Shown here in pieces: positions 1 to 8,569 of a DNA stretch of 26,880 nucleotides. Numbering within the stretch: the first letter of the stretch is position 1; each line of letters opens with the position of its first letter. The notes beneath the pieces are model-generated. The model made no database searches, was not told the DNA's origin, and saw only the letters and a program-made list of their open reading frames with translations. The stretch covers positions 1 through 26,880 of the forward strand of contig CAZLLV010000381.1 of assembly GCA_964560325.1 (NCBI GenBank), in the 5' to 3' direction. This stretch comes from CAZLLV01 sp964560325 (lineage in GTDB: Bacteria > Acidobacteriota > Thermoanaerobaculia > Multivoradales > DATKCC01). The position numbers and the translations under genes were made by a program.

Positions 1-60
1 TTTCTCCGAATAGTTGCATATGACAACGACAATCGCGGCCGAACCGCGAAGGAGACGACG

Positions 61-705
61 GTGAACGCAAGCTTGCAGTACTTCGAAGCGGTGGCGGGGG
101 AGTGGGACGACATCCGGACGGGGCTCTTCCCGGACGACCTGCGGGAGACGGTTCGCTGCGCCGCGGCGCTCGCGCCCGGCCTGGTGGCGGCGGACCTCGG
201 CGCGGGGACGGGCTTCCTGACCGAGGAGCTGCTCGCCCACGGCGCGGAGGTGATCGCGGTCGACCAGTCGGAGGCGATGCTCGAGACGCTGCACCGGAAG
301 CTCGCTCCCGCGGCGGGCGACCGGTTGCAGGTCCGCGCCGGGACCGCCGAGGCGTTGCCGCTGCCCGACGCGAGCGTCGACCGGGTGGTCGCGAACATGT
401 TCCTGCACCACGTCGAGGACCCGGGGGCGGCGATTCGTGAGGCGGCCCGGGTGCTGCGGCCGGGCGGACGGATCGTGATCTCCGATCTCGACCGGCACGA
501 GCACGAGTTCCTGCTCACCGAGCAGCACGACCGCTGGCCCGGCTTCGAGCGCGCCGACGTGGCGCGCTGGCTCGTGGAGGCCGGCTTCACCGGCATCGAG
601 CTGCGCGACGCGCGCGCCACCTGCTGCGGCTCGTCGTCGTGCGGCGGTGAGACCGCCCGCATCGAGGTTTTCCTGGCCGTTGCCGACCTGCCCGGCGCGG
701 CCTGA
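61..705 (+). CDS. class I SAM-dependent methyltransferase with C-terminal Cys cluster
   Basis: A 214-residue Rossmann-fold methyltransferase of the Methyltransf_11 type. The SAM-binding motif I is the D45-L-G-A-G-T-G segment, followed by an acidic residue in VIAVDQS (about residue 68) and the LRPGGRIVISD post-motif. The start is GTG with AAGGAG about 6 nt upstream, which fixes it. The C-terminus carries an unusual Cys cluster, Cys188, Cys189 and Cys194, inside a Gly/Ser-rich stretch. From memory, similar tails occur in methyltransferases encoded with ArsR/SmtB regulators; no regulator is visible because the window begins just upstream. The substrate is unknown. A metal- or thiol-related role is inference from the cysteines. 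A Cys-containing micro-ORF lies 55 nt downstream and may share the transcript. An imperfect GTTG/CAAC inverted repeat at 13-27 could be an operator, but this is weak. Confidence 0.85.
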   Translation: MNASLQYFEAVAGEWDDIRTGLFPDDLRETVRCAAALAPGLVAADLGAGTGFLTEELLAHGAEVIAVDQSEAMLETLHRKLAPAAGDRLQVRAGTAEALPLPDASVDRVVANMFLHHVEDPGAAIREAARVLRPGGRIVISDLDRHEHEFLLTEQHDRWPGFERADVARWLVEAGFTGIELRDARATCCGSSSCGGETARIEVFLAVADLPGAA

Positions 706-722
706 CCCCAGACCGAAACGAA

Positions 723-738
723 GCGGCCCCGGGGCCGC
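723..738. other. 16-bp perfect palindrome (hairpin) before micro-ORF
   Basis: GCGGCCCC is followed directly by GGGGCCGC. It lies between the methyltransferase stop and the strong ribosome-binding site of the 761 micro-ORF. As RNA it could form a short hairpin 7 nt before the Shine-Dalgarno, so it may be an attenuating or stabilising element. No T-tract follows, so it is not a classical terminator. Confidence 0.5.
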
Positions 739-760
739 GGACGAGAGGAGGTGATGACGA

Positions 761-811
761 GTGAAGCGCTACCTGATCCCGCGTGTCGCCCATTGCTGCG
801 GCGGCGCCTAG
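761..811 (+). CDS. candidate 16-residue Cys-Cys micropeptide
   Basis: A GTG-started frame encoding MKRYLIPRVAHCCGGA. The support is the ribosome-binding site at 746-754: AGGAGGTGA is a full 9-nt complement to the usual 16S rRNA 3' end, at a 6-nt spacing from the GTG, the strongest such site I noticed in the window. The peptide is basic and hydrophobic at its N-terminus and ends His-Cys-Cys-Gly-Gly-Ala. The Cys-Cys-Gly motif echoes the CCG in the tail of the upstream methyltransferase. A perfect palindrome follows at 853-884. An overlapping ATG at 754 in another frame has no ribosome-binding site and gives an Arg-rich product, so it is less likely. I do not recognise the peptide. It could be a metal-binding micropeptide, a modified peptide precursor, a leader peptide, or a chance frame. 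Confidence 0.45.
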   Translation: MKRYLIPRVAHCCGGA

Positions 812-852
812 CGGCGGTCCCGAGCACGACCGAAAAAGGCTCGAACGAGATC

Positions 853-884
853 GAGGGGCGCGGCCGCCGGCGGCCGCGCCCCTC
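853..884 (+). terminator. 32-bp perfect palindrome, likely terminator
   Basis: GAGGGGCGCGGCCGCC (853-868) is followed directly by its exact reverse complement (869-884). The stem is 16 bp with no designed loop, so in RNA it would close with about 4 nt. There is no U-tract, so it would be a non-canonical terminator or 3' stabiliser. It separates the micro-ORF from the PIG-L gene and works in either direction. Confidence 0.55.
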
Positions 885-896
885 GCCGCGTAGGGC

Positions 897-902
897 TACA
901 AT
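897..902 (+). promoter_or_regulatory. -10-like hexamer close to PIG-L start
   Basis: TACAAT lies 8 nt before the ATG at 911, with no clear Shine-Dalgarno between them. The transcript would start at or next to the ATG. No convincing -35 is visible. Confidence 0.35.
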
Positions 903-910
903 CGCCGCCG

Positions 911-3723
911 ATGCCTGAGCCGTCCACCCGTCGCCGCCCGCGCTCCGCACCCCGTCCGGCGCGCCTCGCCGTCTTCGTCGCTCTCCTGCTCCTCGCGCCG
1001 GTCTCGGCCGAGCCGTCGCCGGTCGCCGGCACCCTCGGAATCTCGCCGCTCGAACCGGCCACCACGGGCGGTCTGCCGGTGGTCGAGCGCGCGCTCGCCA
1101 AGCTCACGCAGCACCGGCGCCTGCTGGTGATCGGCGCCCACCCGGACGACGAGGACACCTCCGCCCTCGCCCTGGTCGCCCGCGGCCAGGGGGGCGAGGC
1201 GGCGTATCTCTCGCTGTCGCGCGGGGAGGGCGGGCAGAACCTGATCGGTCCGGAGCTGGGGGTGGAGCTCGGCGTGCTCCGGTCCCGCGAGCTCCTGGCG
1301 GCGCGCCGGGTCGACGGCGCGCGCCAGTTCTTCACCCGCGCCTACGACTTCGGCTATACGCGCTCGCTCGCCGAGACGCTCGAGAAGTGGCCGGAGGAGG
1401 TGCTGCTCGAGGACGCGACCCGGGTGGTCCGGCGCTTCCGGCCGCAGGTGATCGTCACCGTCTTCCCGCCGGACGAGCGCGCCGGCCACGGCCAGCACGA
1501 GGCGGCCGGGGTGGTCGCGCGCGAGGTCTTCGAGCGGGCCGGCGAGGGCGGTGCCTTCCCCGGGCTCGACGAGGGCTCGGCGCAACACCCGTGGTCGCCG
1601 TCCTCGCTCTTCCGCGCCACCTGGTGGGACCGGGACGAGACGACGCTGGAGACCCCGCTCGGCCAGGTCGATCCGCTGACCGGCCGGAGCTACTTCCAGA
1701 TCGCCATGGGGAGCCGCAGCATGCACCGGTCGCAGGACATGGGCCGCGTGCAGCCGCTCGGCTCCGAGAGCGGCCGCTACGCCTGGGTCGCCGGGCCGGG
1801 CGGACCGGAGTCGGCCGACCTGTTCGCCGGTATCGACACGCGGTTGGAGGCGATCGCGGAGCTCCTGCCCGAGGGCGAGGCGCAAGACTCGGCCGCGGCG
1901 GGCCTCGCCACCGTGCGTCAGCTCGCCGAGGGCGCCCGGCAGGGCCTCGCACCGTCTCGCCTCGACCGGGCGGCGGAAGACCTGCTCGAGATCGTCGGGC
2001 GCCTGCGTGCGGTACGGCAGGCGATCGCCGCGCTCGAGGGGAGCGGCGAAGCCGGGGCGGAGGGGGCGACCGAGCCGGGGGTGGCGGCCGCCGCGGCGCT
2101 CGTCGACGAGAAGCTCGAAGTGGCGACGGAGGGCTTGCTGGCGGCCGCCGGGGTCGCCCTCGACGCCTGGTCGGAGGCCGGCGAGACCGTCCCCGGCGAC
2201 TCGTTCCGGGTCGACGCGGCGGTCTGGCACGGCGCGCGCTTCCCGGAGCCCACCGGCGACTTGACGGTCGAGGCGCGCGGCGTGTTCGTCACCGGCGACG
2301 AGCCGTGGGACCTCCAGCCGGTGCTCGACGCCGAGGGCGCGGCGATCCGTCCGGCGAGCGGCCCGCTCGCGCCGGGCGAGCTCGCCGCCTGGGCGTTCTA
2401 CGTGGTGACGCCGGTGCACGCGCAGCCGACCGTCCCGTACTTCCTGCGGCGGCCGCTCGACGGCGCCCTCTACGACTGGAGCGAGACCGAGCCGGAGGTT
2501 CGAGGCGAGCCGTTCGGGCCGCCGCCGGTGCAGGTGCGGTTCCTCCTCCGGATCGGCAACGAGGATCTCCAGGTCGCACGCGAGGTGGTGCAGCGCGTGG
2601 GCGACCAGGCGGTCGGCGAGGTGCGCCGGCCGCTGCGCGTCGTGCCCCGGCTCGAGGTGGCGGTCGAGCCGCCGCTGGTGGTCTGGCCGCTCGGGCCGCG
2701 GGCGGACGCCGATCCCCGCCAGGCCGGGGAGCGCACGCGCGACCTGCGGGTGGTCCTCCGGTCGCGCGCCGAGTACCCGCTCGCCGGCCAGGTGCGTCTC
2801 GAGGTGCCCGCCGGCTGGCGCGCGCCGGTTCCCGTCCGCTTCGACGTGCCGGAGGCGCAGGGCGAGGCGGTGGTGACGGTGCCGGTCACCCTGCCGGACG
2901 GCCTCGAGCGCGGCCACTACCGGTTGCGCGCCGTCGCCGAGCTCGGCTCCGGGCTCTACCTCGACGCCGCCTATCCCGAGATCGACTACCCCCACGTCCG
3001 GCCCACGCCGATGCCCGAGCCGGCGACGATCGAGATCGCCGCCGCCGACATCCGCCTGCCGGAGCTCGACGCCGTCGGCTTCGTCACCGGGGCGTCCGAG
3101 CGGGTGCCGGCGGCGCTCGCGGCGATCGGCCTGCCGGTGGTTCCGCTCACCGGCGCGGCGCTCGCCGAGGCGAGCCCCGCCCAGCTCGCCCGCTTCGACG
3201 CGATCGTGGTCGGGAGCCGCGCCTACGAGACCGATCCGGCGCTCGGCCGCGCGAACGGGCGACTGCTCGACTACGCCCGCGCCGGCGGTCTCGTGATCGT
3301 CCTCTACCAGCAGTACGACTTCGTGCAGGGGGAGCACGCCCCGTACCCGCTCGACATCGCCCATCCGCACGACCGGGTGACCGAGGAGGACGCGCCGGCG
3401 ACGGTGCTGGCGCCCGAGCACCCGGTGTTTCGGAGCCCGAACCCGATCGGACCGGCCGACTGGGAGGGCTGGGTGCAGGAGCGCGGCCTCTACTTCGCCC
3501 ACACCTGGGACGACGCCTACACGCCGCTCCTCGCCTTCCCGGCGAGCCCCGGCTACGAGCCGGGCGAGCTGCGCGGCGGCCTGCTGGTCGCGGAGGTGGG
3601 GGAAGGCTCCTGGGTCTACACCGGCCTCGCCTTCTTCCGCCAGCTCCCGGCGGGGGTGACCGGCGCCTACCGGCTGTTCGCCAACCTGCTGGCGCTCGGG
3701 GAGGGGACCGGGGACGGGGGCGG

Positions 3724-3727
<4 letters not shown>
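911..3727 (+). CDS. exported PIG-L (LmbE-type) deacetylase with long C-terminal extension
   Basis: A 938-residue secreted protein. Residues 1-34 form a Sec-type signal peptide (Arg-rich n-region, hydrophobic VFVALLLLAPVSA core). The PIG-L zinc deacetylase domain covers roughly 68-300 and keeps the A76-H-P-D-D-E81 metal motif and the distal H193-G-Q-H196. This family removes acetyl groups from N-acetylglucosamine-type sugars. Standalone PIG-L enzymes are about 220-300 residues, so about 600 residues are extra. Around 610-680 there is a beta-rich stretch resembling a NEW3/Ig-like domain. Around 720-930 there is a Rossmann-like segment (FVTGASERVPAAL, IVVGSRAYETD, GGLVIVLYQQYDF) resembling a class I glutamine amidotransferase fold. 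The natural substrate is unknown; a periplasmic glycoconjugate is inference. Its stop overlaps the next gene by 4 nt. Confidence 0.85.
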
Positions 3728-4476
<749 letters not shown>

Positions 4477-4487
4477 ACTCGCCCGTC

Positions 4488-5249
4488 ATGGCCGACTCCC
4501 TCTGGCGCGCCCGCAACGCCGCCCGCCGCCTGCTCGCGGGCCTGCCGCCGAGAAACGCTCCGCCCTCGCCGGAGGCCCCGACCGACGTCTTCCGGACGGT
4601 GGCGTCGATCTACCGCTTCGCCGCCGGTCACGTCGCAGGCGCCACGGTCCTCGACTGGGGTTGCGGCGCCGGGTTCGGCAGCGCGCTCTTGGCCCGCTCC
4701 GGCGCCCGCGCCGTCGTCGGGGTCGATCCCGACGACTCCTCGATCCGCCACGCCCGGAAGCGCTACGGCGGCTCGGCCGCGGCGGGTGCGGCGGTCGACT
4801 TCCGGGTGGCGCCGCTCGACGACCCGGCCTCCGGCTGGCCGCCGGAGCGCGGACCAGTCGAGCGGCTGGTGGCGGTCGCCTCTCTCGGCCGGCTCGCCGA
4901 CCCGGAAGCAGCGCTTCCGCGCGTGGCCGGCGCGCTCGCCCCGGACGGCGCGCTCGTCGCCTCGCTGCCGCCGATCCTCGACGGCCCGACCCTCGAGCTC
5001 CACCGGGCACGCCACCCGGAGGCGGCACGGCTCTTCCTCTGGGACTGGGCCGACCTGCTCGGGCGCACCTTCCGCGAGCTGCGGGTCTTCTCGCACCAGC
5101 CGCCGGCCGGCGCGCGCCTCGACCTCGCGAGCCCGCGGCCGTCCACGCTCGACGAGGCGGCGTTCCGGTTCGACGAGATCCCGCTCGACGACCTCGACAA
5201 CGTCGGCACCCTCGGCGCGCTCTTCGTCTGCCGGGGCCCGCGAGCCTGA
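4488..5249 (+). CDS. class I SAM-dependent methyltransferase
   Basis: A 253-residue protein. An Arg-rich, Pro-rich N-terminus of about 30 residues precedes the Rossmann core. The SAM motif is VLDWGCGAGFG at 54-64, followed by VVGVDPDD (about 75-82) binding the ribose hydroxyls, and the ALAPDGALVASLPP strand. The DWGCG variant with Trp is typical of Methyltransf_23/25-like enzymes. It starts 11 nt after the previous methyltransferase. No ribosome-binding site is evident, but TAGACT sits just upstream. It converges with the PhyH-type gene on the other strand, with only 16 nt between the stops. The substrate is unknown; two unlike methyltransferases in tandem suggest sequential modification of one product. 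Confidence 0.82.
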   Translation: MADSLWRARNAARRLLAGLPPRNAPPSPEAPTDVFRTVASIYRFAAGHVAGATVLDWGCGAGFGSALLARSGARAVVGVDPDDSSIRHARKRYGGSAAAGAAVDFRVAPLDDPASGWPPERGPVERLVAVASLGRLADPEAALPRVAGALAPDGALVASLPPILDGPTLELHRARHPEAARLFLWDWADLLGRTFRELRVFSHQPPAGARLDLASPRPSTLDEAAFRFDEIPLDDLDNVGTLGALFVCRGPRA

Positions 5250-5265
5250 TGCGGCCGGAGCCCGG

Positions 5266-6300
5266 TCAGGGAGTCGCCGGGTCGAGCGGGTTGGCGAAGC
5301 CGTAGCGGCCGTCGCGCTCCAGGAGCCGGTCGGTGCCGTGGACGCGGCTCTTCACCACCGGCTCGCCCTCCGGCCCGGGCGCCGCCTCGAGGATCGTCTG
5401 GCGCACCCGCCGGTAGTTCGCCTTCGTCGAGAAGTGGACCACCAGGCTCTTGCGCGTGAGCGCCGGGTCGCGCAGCGGCGCGCCGCCGTGGAGGAGCGAG
5501 GCGTGCCAGAGGAGCACGTCGCCGCGCGAGCAGGTGAAGAGCTCGGGCGCGAGGCCGTGGCGCCGGCACTGGTCGAGGTCGAACCGCTCGGCCTCGCGGA
5601 TCTCCTCCGGGCCGTGCGTGCCGTGCTGGACCCGGTACTCGCCGGGGGAGAACTGGTAGTAGGGCAGCTCGTGCGAGCCGGGGACGTAGGTCAGCGGCCC
5701 GCAGTCGGGGCCGATCTCCTCGAGCGCGATCCAGGCGCCGATCAGGTGGGACGGCGGCGAGGTGTAGACGTGCATCGGGTCGCGGTGGAGCGCCTGGCCG
5801 CTCCCCCACTCGAAGTAGATCGACTGGACGGCGACCGGCTCCTCGCCGAAGATCTCGCCGACCAGAGCGTGGACCGCCGGGTGGAGGTAGAGCTCGGCCG
5901 CCGCCTCGGAGGCGGAGTGGAGGTTCGAGATGCGGTGGCCCGGCTTGCGGTCGGCCGCCTCGTCCGCATCGCGGAAGATCTTCAGCGGGCTCTCGTAGGC
6001 CATCGCCACGGTCGCCGGCTTCTCGCGCCAGAGCCGCTCGACCGCCGCGTCGATCTCGCCCCAGCCCGCCTCCGGCTCGCCGACCGAGAGCGTCGCGTAG
6101 CCGCGCTCCGCCCAGTGGCGCAGGCTCTCGGCGTCGCCGTCCGACAGCTCCCCCGCCGCCCGGCGCGCGTCGATCCGCTCGCCCGCGTCCGGCTGATCGA
6201 GCCAGAGATCGCTCCGCAACCGCCCGTCGCGCGTCAAGGGGCCGCCGTCGCGGGTTTCGGAGCCCTTGCGGAAGAGGGAGAACAGTCCTCGCTTCGCCAT
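5266..6300 (-). CDS. phytanoyl-CoA dioxygenase (PhyH) family protein
   Basis: A 344-residue Fe(II)/2-oxoglutarate-dependent oxygenase. The metal triad is visible as H172-x-D174 (LHRDPMHVYT) and H271 (LLHGGAP). R283 (TRKSLVVHF) is well placed to bind 2-oxoglutarate. The first 45 residues are charged and variable. Family members hydroxylate diverse small molecules and lipids, so the substrate cannot be assigned. The TYVPGSHELPYYQF stretch and the WHASLLHGG region are typical of bacterial PhyH proteins. It is convergent with the methyltransferase pair and divergent from the ABC operon, with about 45 nt between start codons, so the two promoters must be close or overlapping. Confidence 0.85.
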   Translation of the reverse strand: MAKRGLFSLFRKGSETRDGGPLTRDGRLRSDLWLDQPDAGERIDARRAAGELSDGDAESLRHWAERGYATLSVGEPEAGWGEIDAAVERLWREKPATVAMAYESPLKIFRDADEAADRKPGHRISNLHSASEAAAELYLHPAVHALVGEIFGEEPVAVQSIYFEWGSGQALHRDPMHVYTSPPSHLIGAWIALEEIGPDCGPLTYVPGSHELPYYQFSPGEYRVQHGTHGPEEIREAERFDLDQCRRHGLAPELFTCSRGDVLLWHASLLHGGAPLRDPALTRKSLVVHFSTKANYRRVRQTILEAAPGPEGEPVVKSRVHGTDRLLERDGRYGFANPLDPATP

Positions 6301-6328
6301 GGTGCGGATGGTAGCGCAGCCGCTCAGG

Positions 6329-6334
6329 TAGACT
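6329..6334 (+). promoter_or_regulatory. -10-like hexamer for ABC operon
   Basis: TAGACT lies 11 nt before the ATG at 6346 in the 45-nt divergent spacer. The leader would be only about 4-5 nt. No recognisable -35 is present. Confidence 0.35.
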
Positions 6335-6345
6335 CACGCTCCGCG

Positions 6346-7395
6346 ATGACCCGCCGCCTGCTCCGCAAGATCGCCATCCCTTCCTTCGCGCTGCTGGTCG
6401 CCCTGGTGGTGCTCGGCCTCGCCGGGTGCTCCGACGGGCGCACGCCGGTGGTGCTCTACTCGCCCCACGGCCGCGACCTCTTGCTGCTGCTCGAGGAGAC
6501 CTACGAGGCCGAGAACCCCGAGGTCGACGTGCGCTGGCTCGACATGGGCTCGCAGGAGGTCTTCGACCGGGTGCGCTCGGAGGCCGCCAACCCGCAGGCC
6601 GACGTCTGGTTCGGCGGCCCGGACACGATCTTCGCCCGCGGCGCCGAAGAAGACCTGCTCCAGCCCTTCCGGCCGGCCTGGGCCGAGGCGGTGCCGGAGG
6701 CGAGCCGCCACCCGGACGACCTCTACTTCGGCGCCTACCGCGCGATGCCGGTTCTGGTCTACAACAGCGACGCGGTCGCCGAGGACGAGGCGCCGCGCGA
6801 TTGGGACGACCTGCTCGATCCGCGCTGGGAAGACGAGATCCTGATCCGCGACCCGCTCGCGAGCGGCACGATGCGCACCATGTTCGGGATGATCGTCGCC
6901 CGCGCGGTGGCCGAAACCGGCTCCGAGGAGGCCGGCTTCGACTGGCTCCGCCGCCTCGACGGGCAGACCAAGGAGTACGTTCTCAACCCGGCGCTGATGA
7001 TCGAGAAGCTCGCCCGTCAGGAGGGGCTGGTCACCGTCTGGGACCTGACCGACATCCTGCTCCAGCAGGAGCGCGGCATGCCCCTCGGCTTCCACTTCCC
7101 GTCGAGCGGCACGCCGGTGATCGACGACTCGATCGGCCTGGTGACCGGGGCGCCGAACCCGGAGGCCGCCAAGGCGTTCATCGACTGGGTGGGGAGCCCG
7201 GAGGCGCAGCGGCTGGTGGCGGACGAGGTCTTCCGGGTGCCGGGCCGCACCGATCTGCCGCCCGAGGAGATGCCGGAGTGGCTGCGCGACGTGACTGAGC
7301 GCCTGGTGCCGGCGGAGTTCGACTGGGATCTGGTCGAGGAGCGCGGGCCGGAGTGGATGTCGCGCTGGGACCGCACCATCCGCGCGGGCAACTGA
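6346..7395 (+). CDS. ABC transporter substrate-binding lipoprotein (AfuA/FbpA-like)
   Basis: A 349-residue extracellular solute-binding protein. The lipoprotein signal is clear: basic MTRRLLRK, a hydrophobic core, and the lipobox LAGC with Cys28. The mature part starts with VVLYSPHGRDL and has the ADVWFGGPDTIFARGA and GAYRAMPVLVYNSDAV signatures of the COG1840 (iron(III)/spermidine/thiamine-like) binding proteins. It ends with AAKAFIDWVGSPEAQ. The paired C-terminal tyrosines that bind ferric iron in FbpA are not apparent, so iron as ligand is doubtful. The ATG start gives the lipobox; the same frame stays open upstream without homology. It is first in a four-gene operon, 7 nt ahead of the ATPase. 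Confidence 0.88.
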   Translation: MTRRLLRKIAIPSFALLVALVVLGLAGCSDGRTPVVLYSPHGRDLLLLLEETYEAENPEVDVRWLDMGSQEVFDRVRSEAANPQADVWFGGPDTIFARGAEEDLLQPFRPAWAEAVPEASRHPDDLYFGAYRAMPVLVYNSDAVAEDEAPRDWDDLLDPRWEDEILIRDPLASGTMRTMFGMIVARAVAETGSEEAGFDWLRRLDGQTKEYVLNPALMIEKLARQEGLVTVWDLTDILLQQERGMPLGFHFPSSGTPVIDDSIGLVTGAPNPEAAKAFIDWVGSPEAQRLVADEVFRVPGRTDLPPEEMPEWLRDVTERLVPAEFDWDLVEERGPEWMSRWDRTIRAGN

Positions 7396-7402
7396 GCCTC
7401 GC

Positions 7403-8569
7403 ATGGCCACCTTCCTCGAAGTCGAGTCGCTCTCGAAGCGGTTCGGGGACCTCGTCGTCCTCGACGATGTGTCGCTCGGGGTGGAGGAGGGGGAGGTGCT
7501 GGCGCTGCTCGGGCCGTCGGGGAGCGGCAAGACGACCTTCCTCCGGCTGCTCGCCGGCTTCGAGACGCCCGACGCCGGGACGATCCGCGCCGGCGGCCGC
7601 GCGGTCGAGAGCCTGCCGCCCGCGAAGCGCGGCTTCGGCATGGTCTTCCAGCACTACGCGCTCTTCCCCCACCTGAGCGTGCGCGGCAACGTCGCCTTCG
7701 GCCTCGAATCGGCGCCCGGCGAGACCTCCGCGACGATCGGCGAGCGGGTCGCCGAGGTGCTGAGGCTGGTCGATCTCGACGGCTTCGAGGAGCGCCGGAT
7801 CGAGCAGCTCTCCGGCGGCCAGCAGCAGCGGGTGGCGCTCGCCCGTGCGCTCGCGCCGCGCCCGAAGCTGCTGCTCCTCGACGAGCCGCTCTCGAACCTC
7901 GACCCGGAGCTGCGCGAGCGCACCCGCCGCGAGCTGCTGGAGGCGATCCGCCTGGTCGGGATCACCACCGTCCTCGTCACCCACGAGCAGGAGGAGGCGT
8001 TCCACCTCGGCGACCGGGTGGCGGTCCTCTGGCGCGGGCGGCTCCAGCAGGTCGGCTCGCCGGAGGATCTCTACCTCGAGCCGGCGAACCGCTTCGTCGC
8101 CGGCTTCGTCGGGCGGAGCACGGCGCTCCCGGGAGAGGTCGTCGATTCGGTGGAGGGGCGGATTCGCGTGCGGCTGGCGCTCGGCGGTGAGCGGGATCGG
8201 GCGCCGGTCTGGGAGGGCCTGGCGACGGACGAGGCGGCGGTCGCTCCGGGTACTCCGGTCGAGCTGGTCGCGCGGCCGGAGTCCCTGCGGCTGGTGCGCG
8301 AGGCCGCGCCGCCGGACGGCCCGGCTGACGGCCCGGCCGACAGTCCGACCGACGGCCTCGCCGGCCGCGTGGTGTCGCGGCGCTACGGCGGCCCGGTCAC
8401 CTACTACCGGGTGGCGCTCGACGAGGCGGCCGGCGCGGCGCCCGAGATCGAGGTGCTGGCCGCCGCCGGCGCCGCCGCCGAGGGGGACGCGGTGCGTGTC
8501 GCTCCCGCCCCGGACGGTCCGCCGGCGCGGGTCTTCCACATCCGGCAGTCGCCGGAGGGGCCGGCGTGA
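7403..8569 (+). CDS. ABC transporter ATP-binding protein with TOBE-like C-terminus
   Basis: A 388-residue importer ATPase. Walker A is GPSGSGKTT (37-45), the Q-loop glutamine is Q83, the signature is LSGGQ (136-140), Walker B runs LLLLD160-E161, and the switch histidine is H194 (VTHEQEEAF). Beyond about 230 there is a regulatory TOBE-like region starting GFVGRSTALPGEV. It includes a low-complexity Pro/Ala/Asp segment near 300-315. Closest families by feel are FbpC/PotA-type ATPases. It shares a GTGA overlap with the permease gene, so they should be translated together. It energises uptake of whatever the upstream binding protein captures. Confidence 0.9.
   Translation: MATFLEVESLSKRFGDLVVLDDVSLGVEEGEVLALLGPSGSGKTTFLRLLAGFETPDAGTIRAGGRAVESLPPAKRGFGMVFQHYALFPHLSVRGNVAFGLESAPGETSATIGERVAEVLRLVDLDGFEERRIEQLSGGQQQRVALARALAPRPKLLLLDEPLSNLDPELRERTRRELLEAIRLVGITTVLVTHEQEEAFHLGDRVAVLWRGRLQQVGSPEDLYLEPANRFVAGFVGRSTALPGEVVDSVEGRIRVRLALGGERDRAPVWEGLATDEAAVAPGTPVELVARPESLRLVREAAPPDGPADGPADSPTDGLAGRVVSRRYGGPVTYYRVALDEAAGAAPEIEVLAAAGAAAEGDAVRVAPAPDGPPARVFHIRQSPEGPA

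Noticed and set aside
1..60. ArsR-type operator before the first methyltransferase
   Set aside because: GTTG/CAAC arms are only 4 bp and offset; too weak to list as a site.
754..918. Frame from ATG 754 overlapping the micro-ORF
   Set aside because: The ATG lies within the Shine-Dalgarno itself, and the product is Arg/Pro-rich reading through the palindrome.
896..3502. 868-codon open frame on the minus strand opposite the PIG-L gene
   Set aside because: Composition is Arg/Gly/His-rich with no recognisable domain; it is the antisense frame of a high-GC gene with clear motifs on the plus strand.
6346..7395. Calling the binding protein a ferric iron transporter
   Set aside because: Overall family fits COG1840, but the ferric-binding tyrosine pair was not found, so the ligand is left open.
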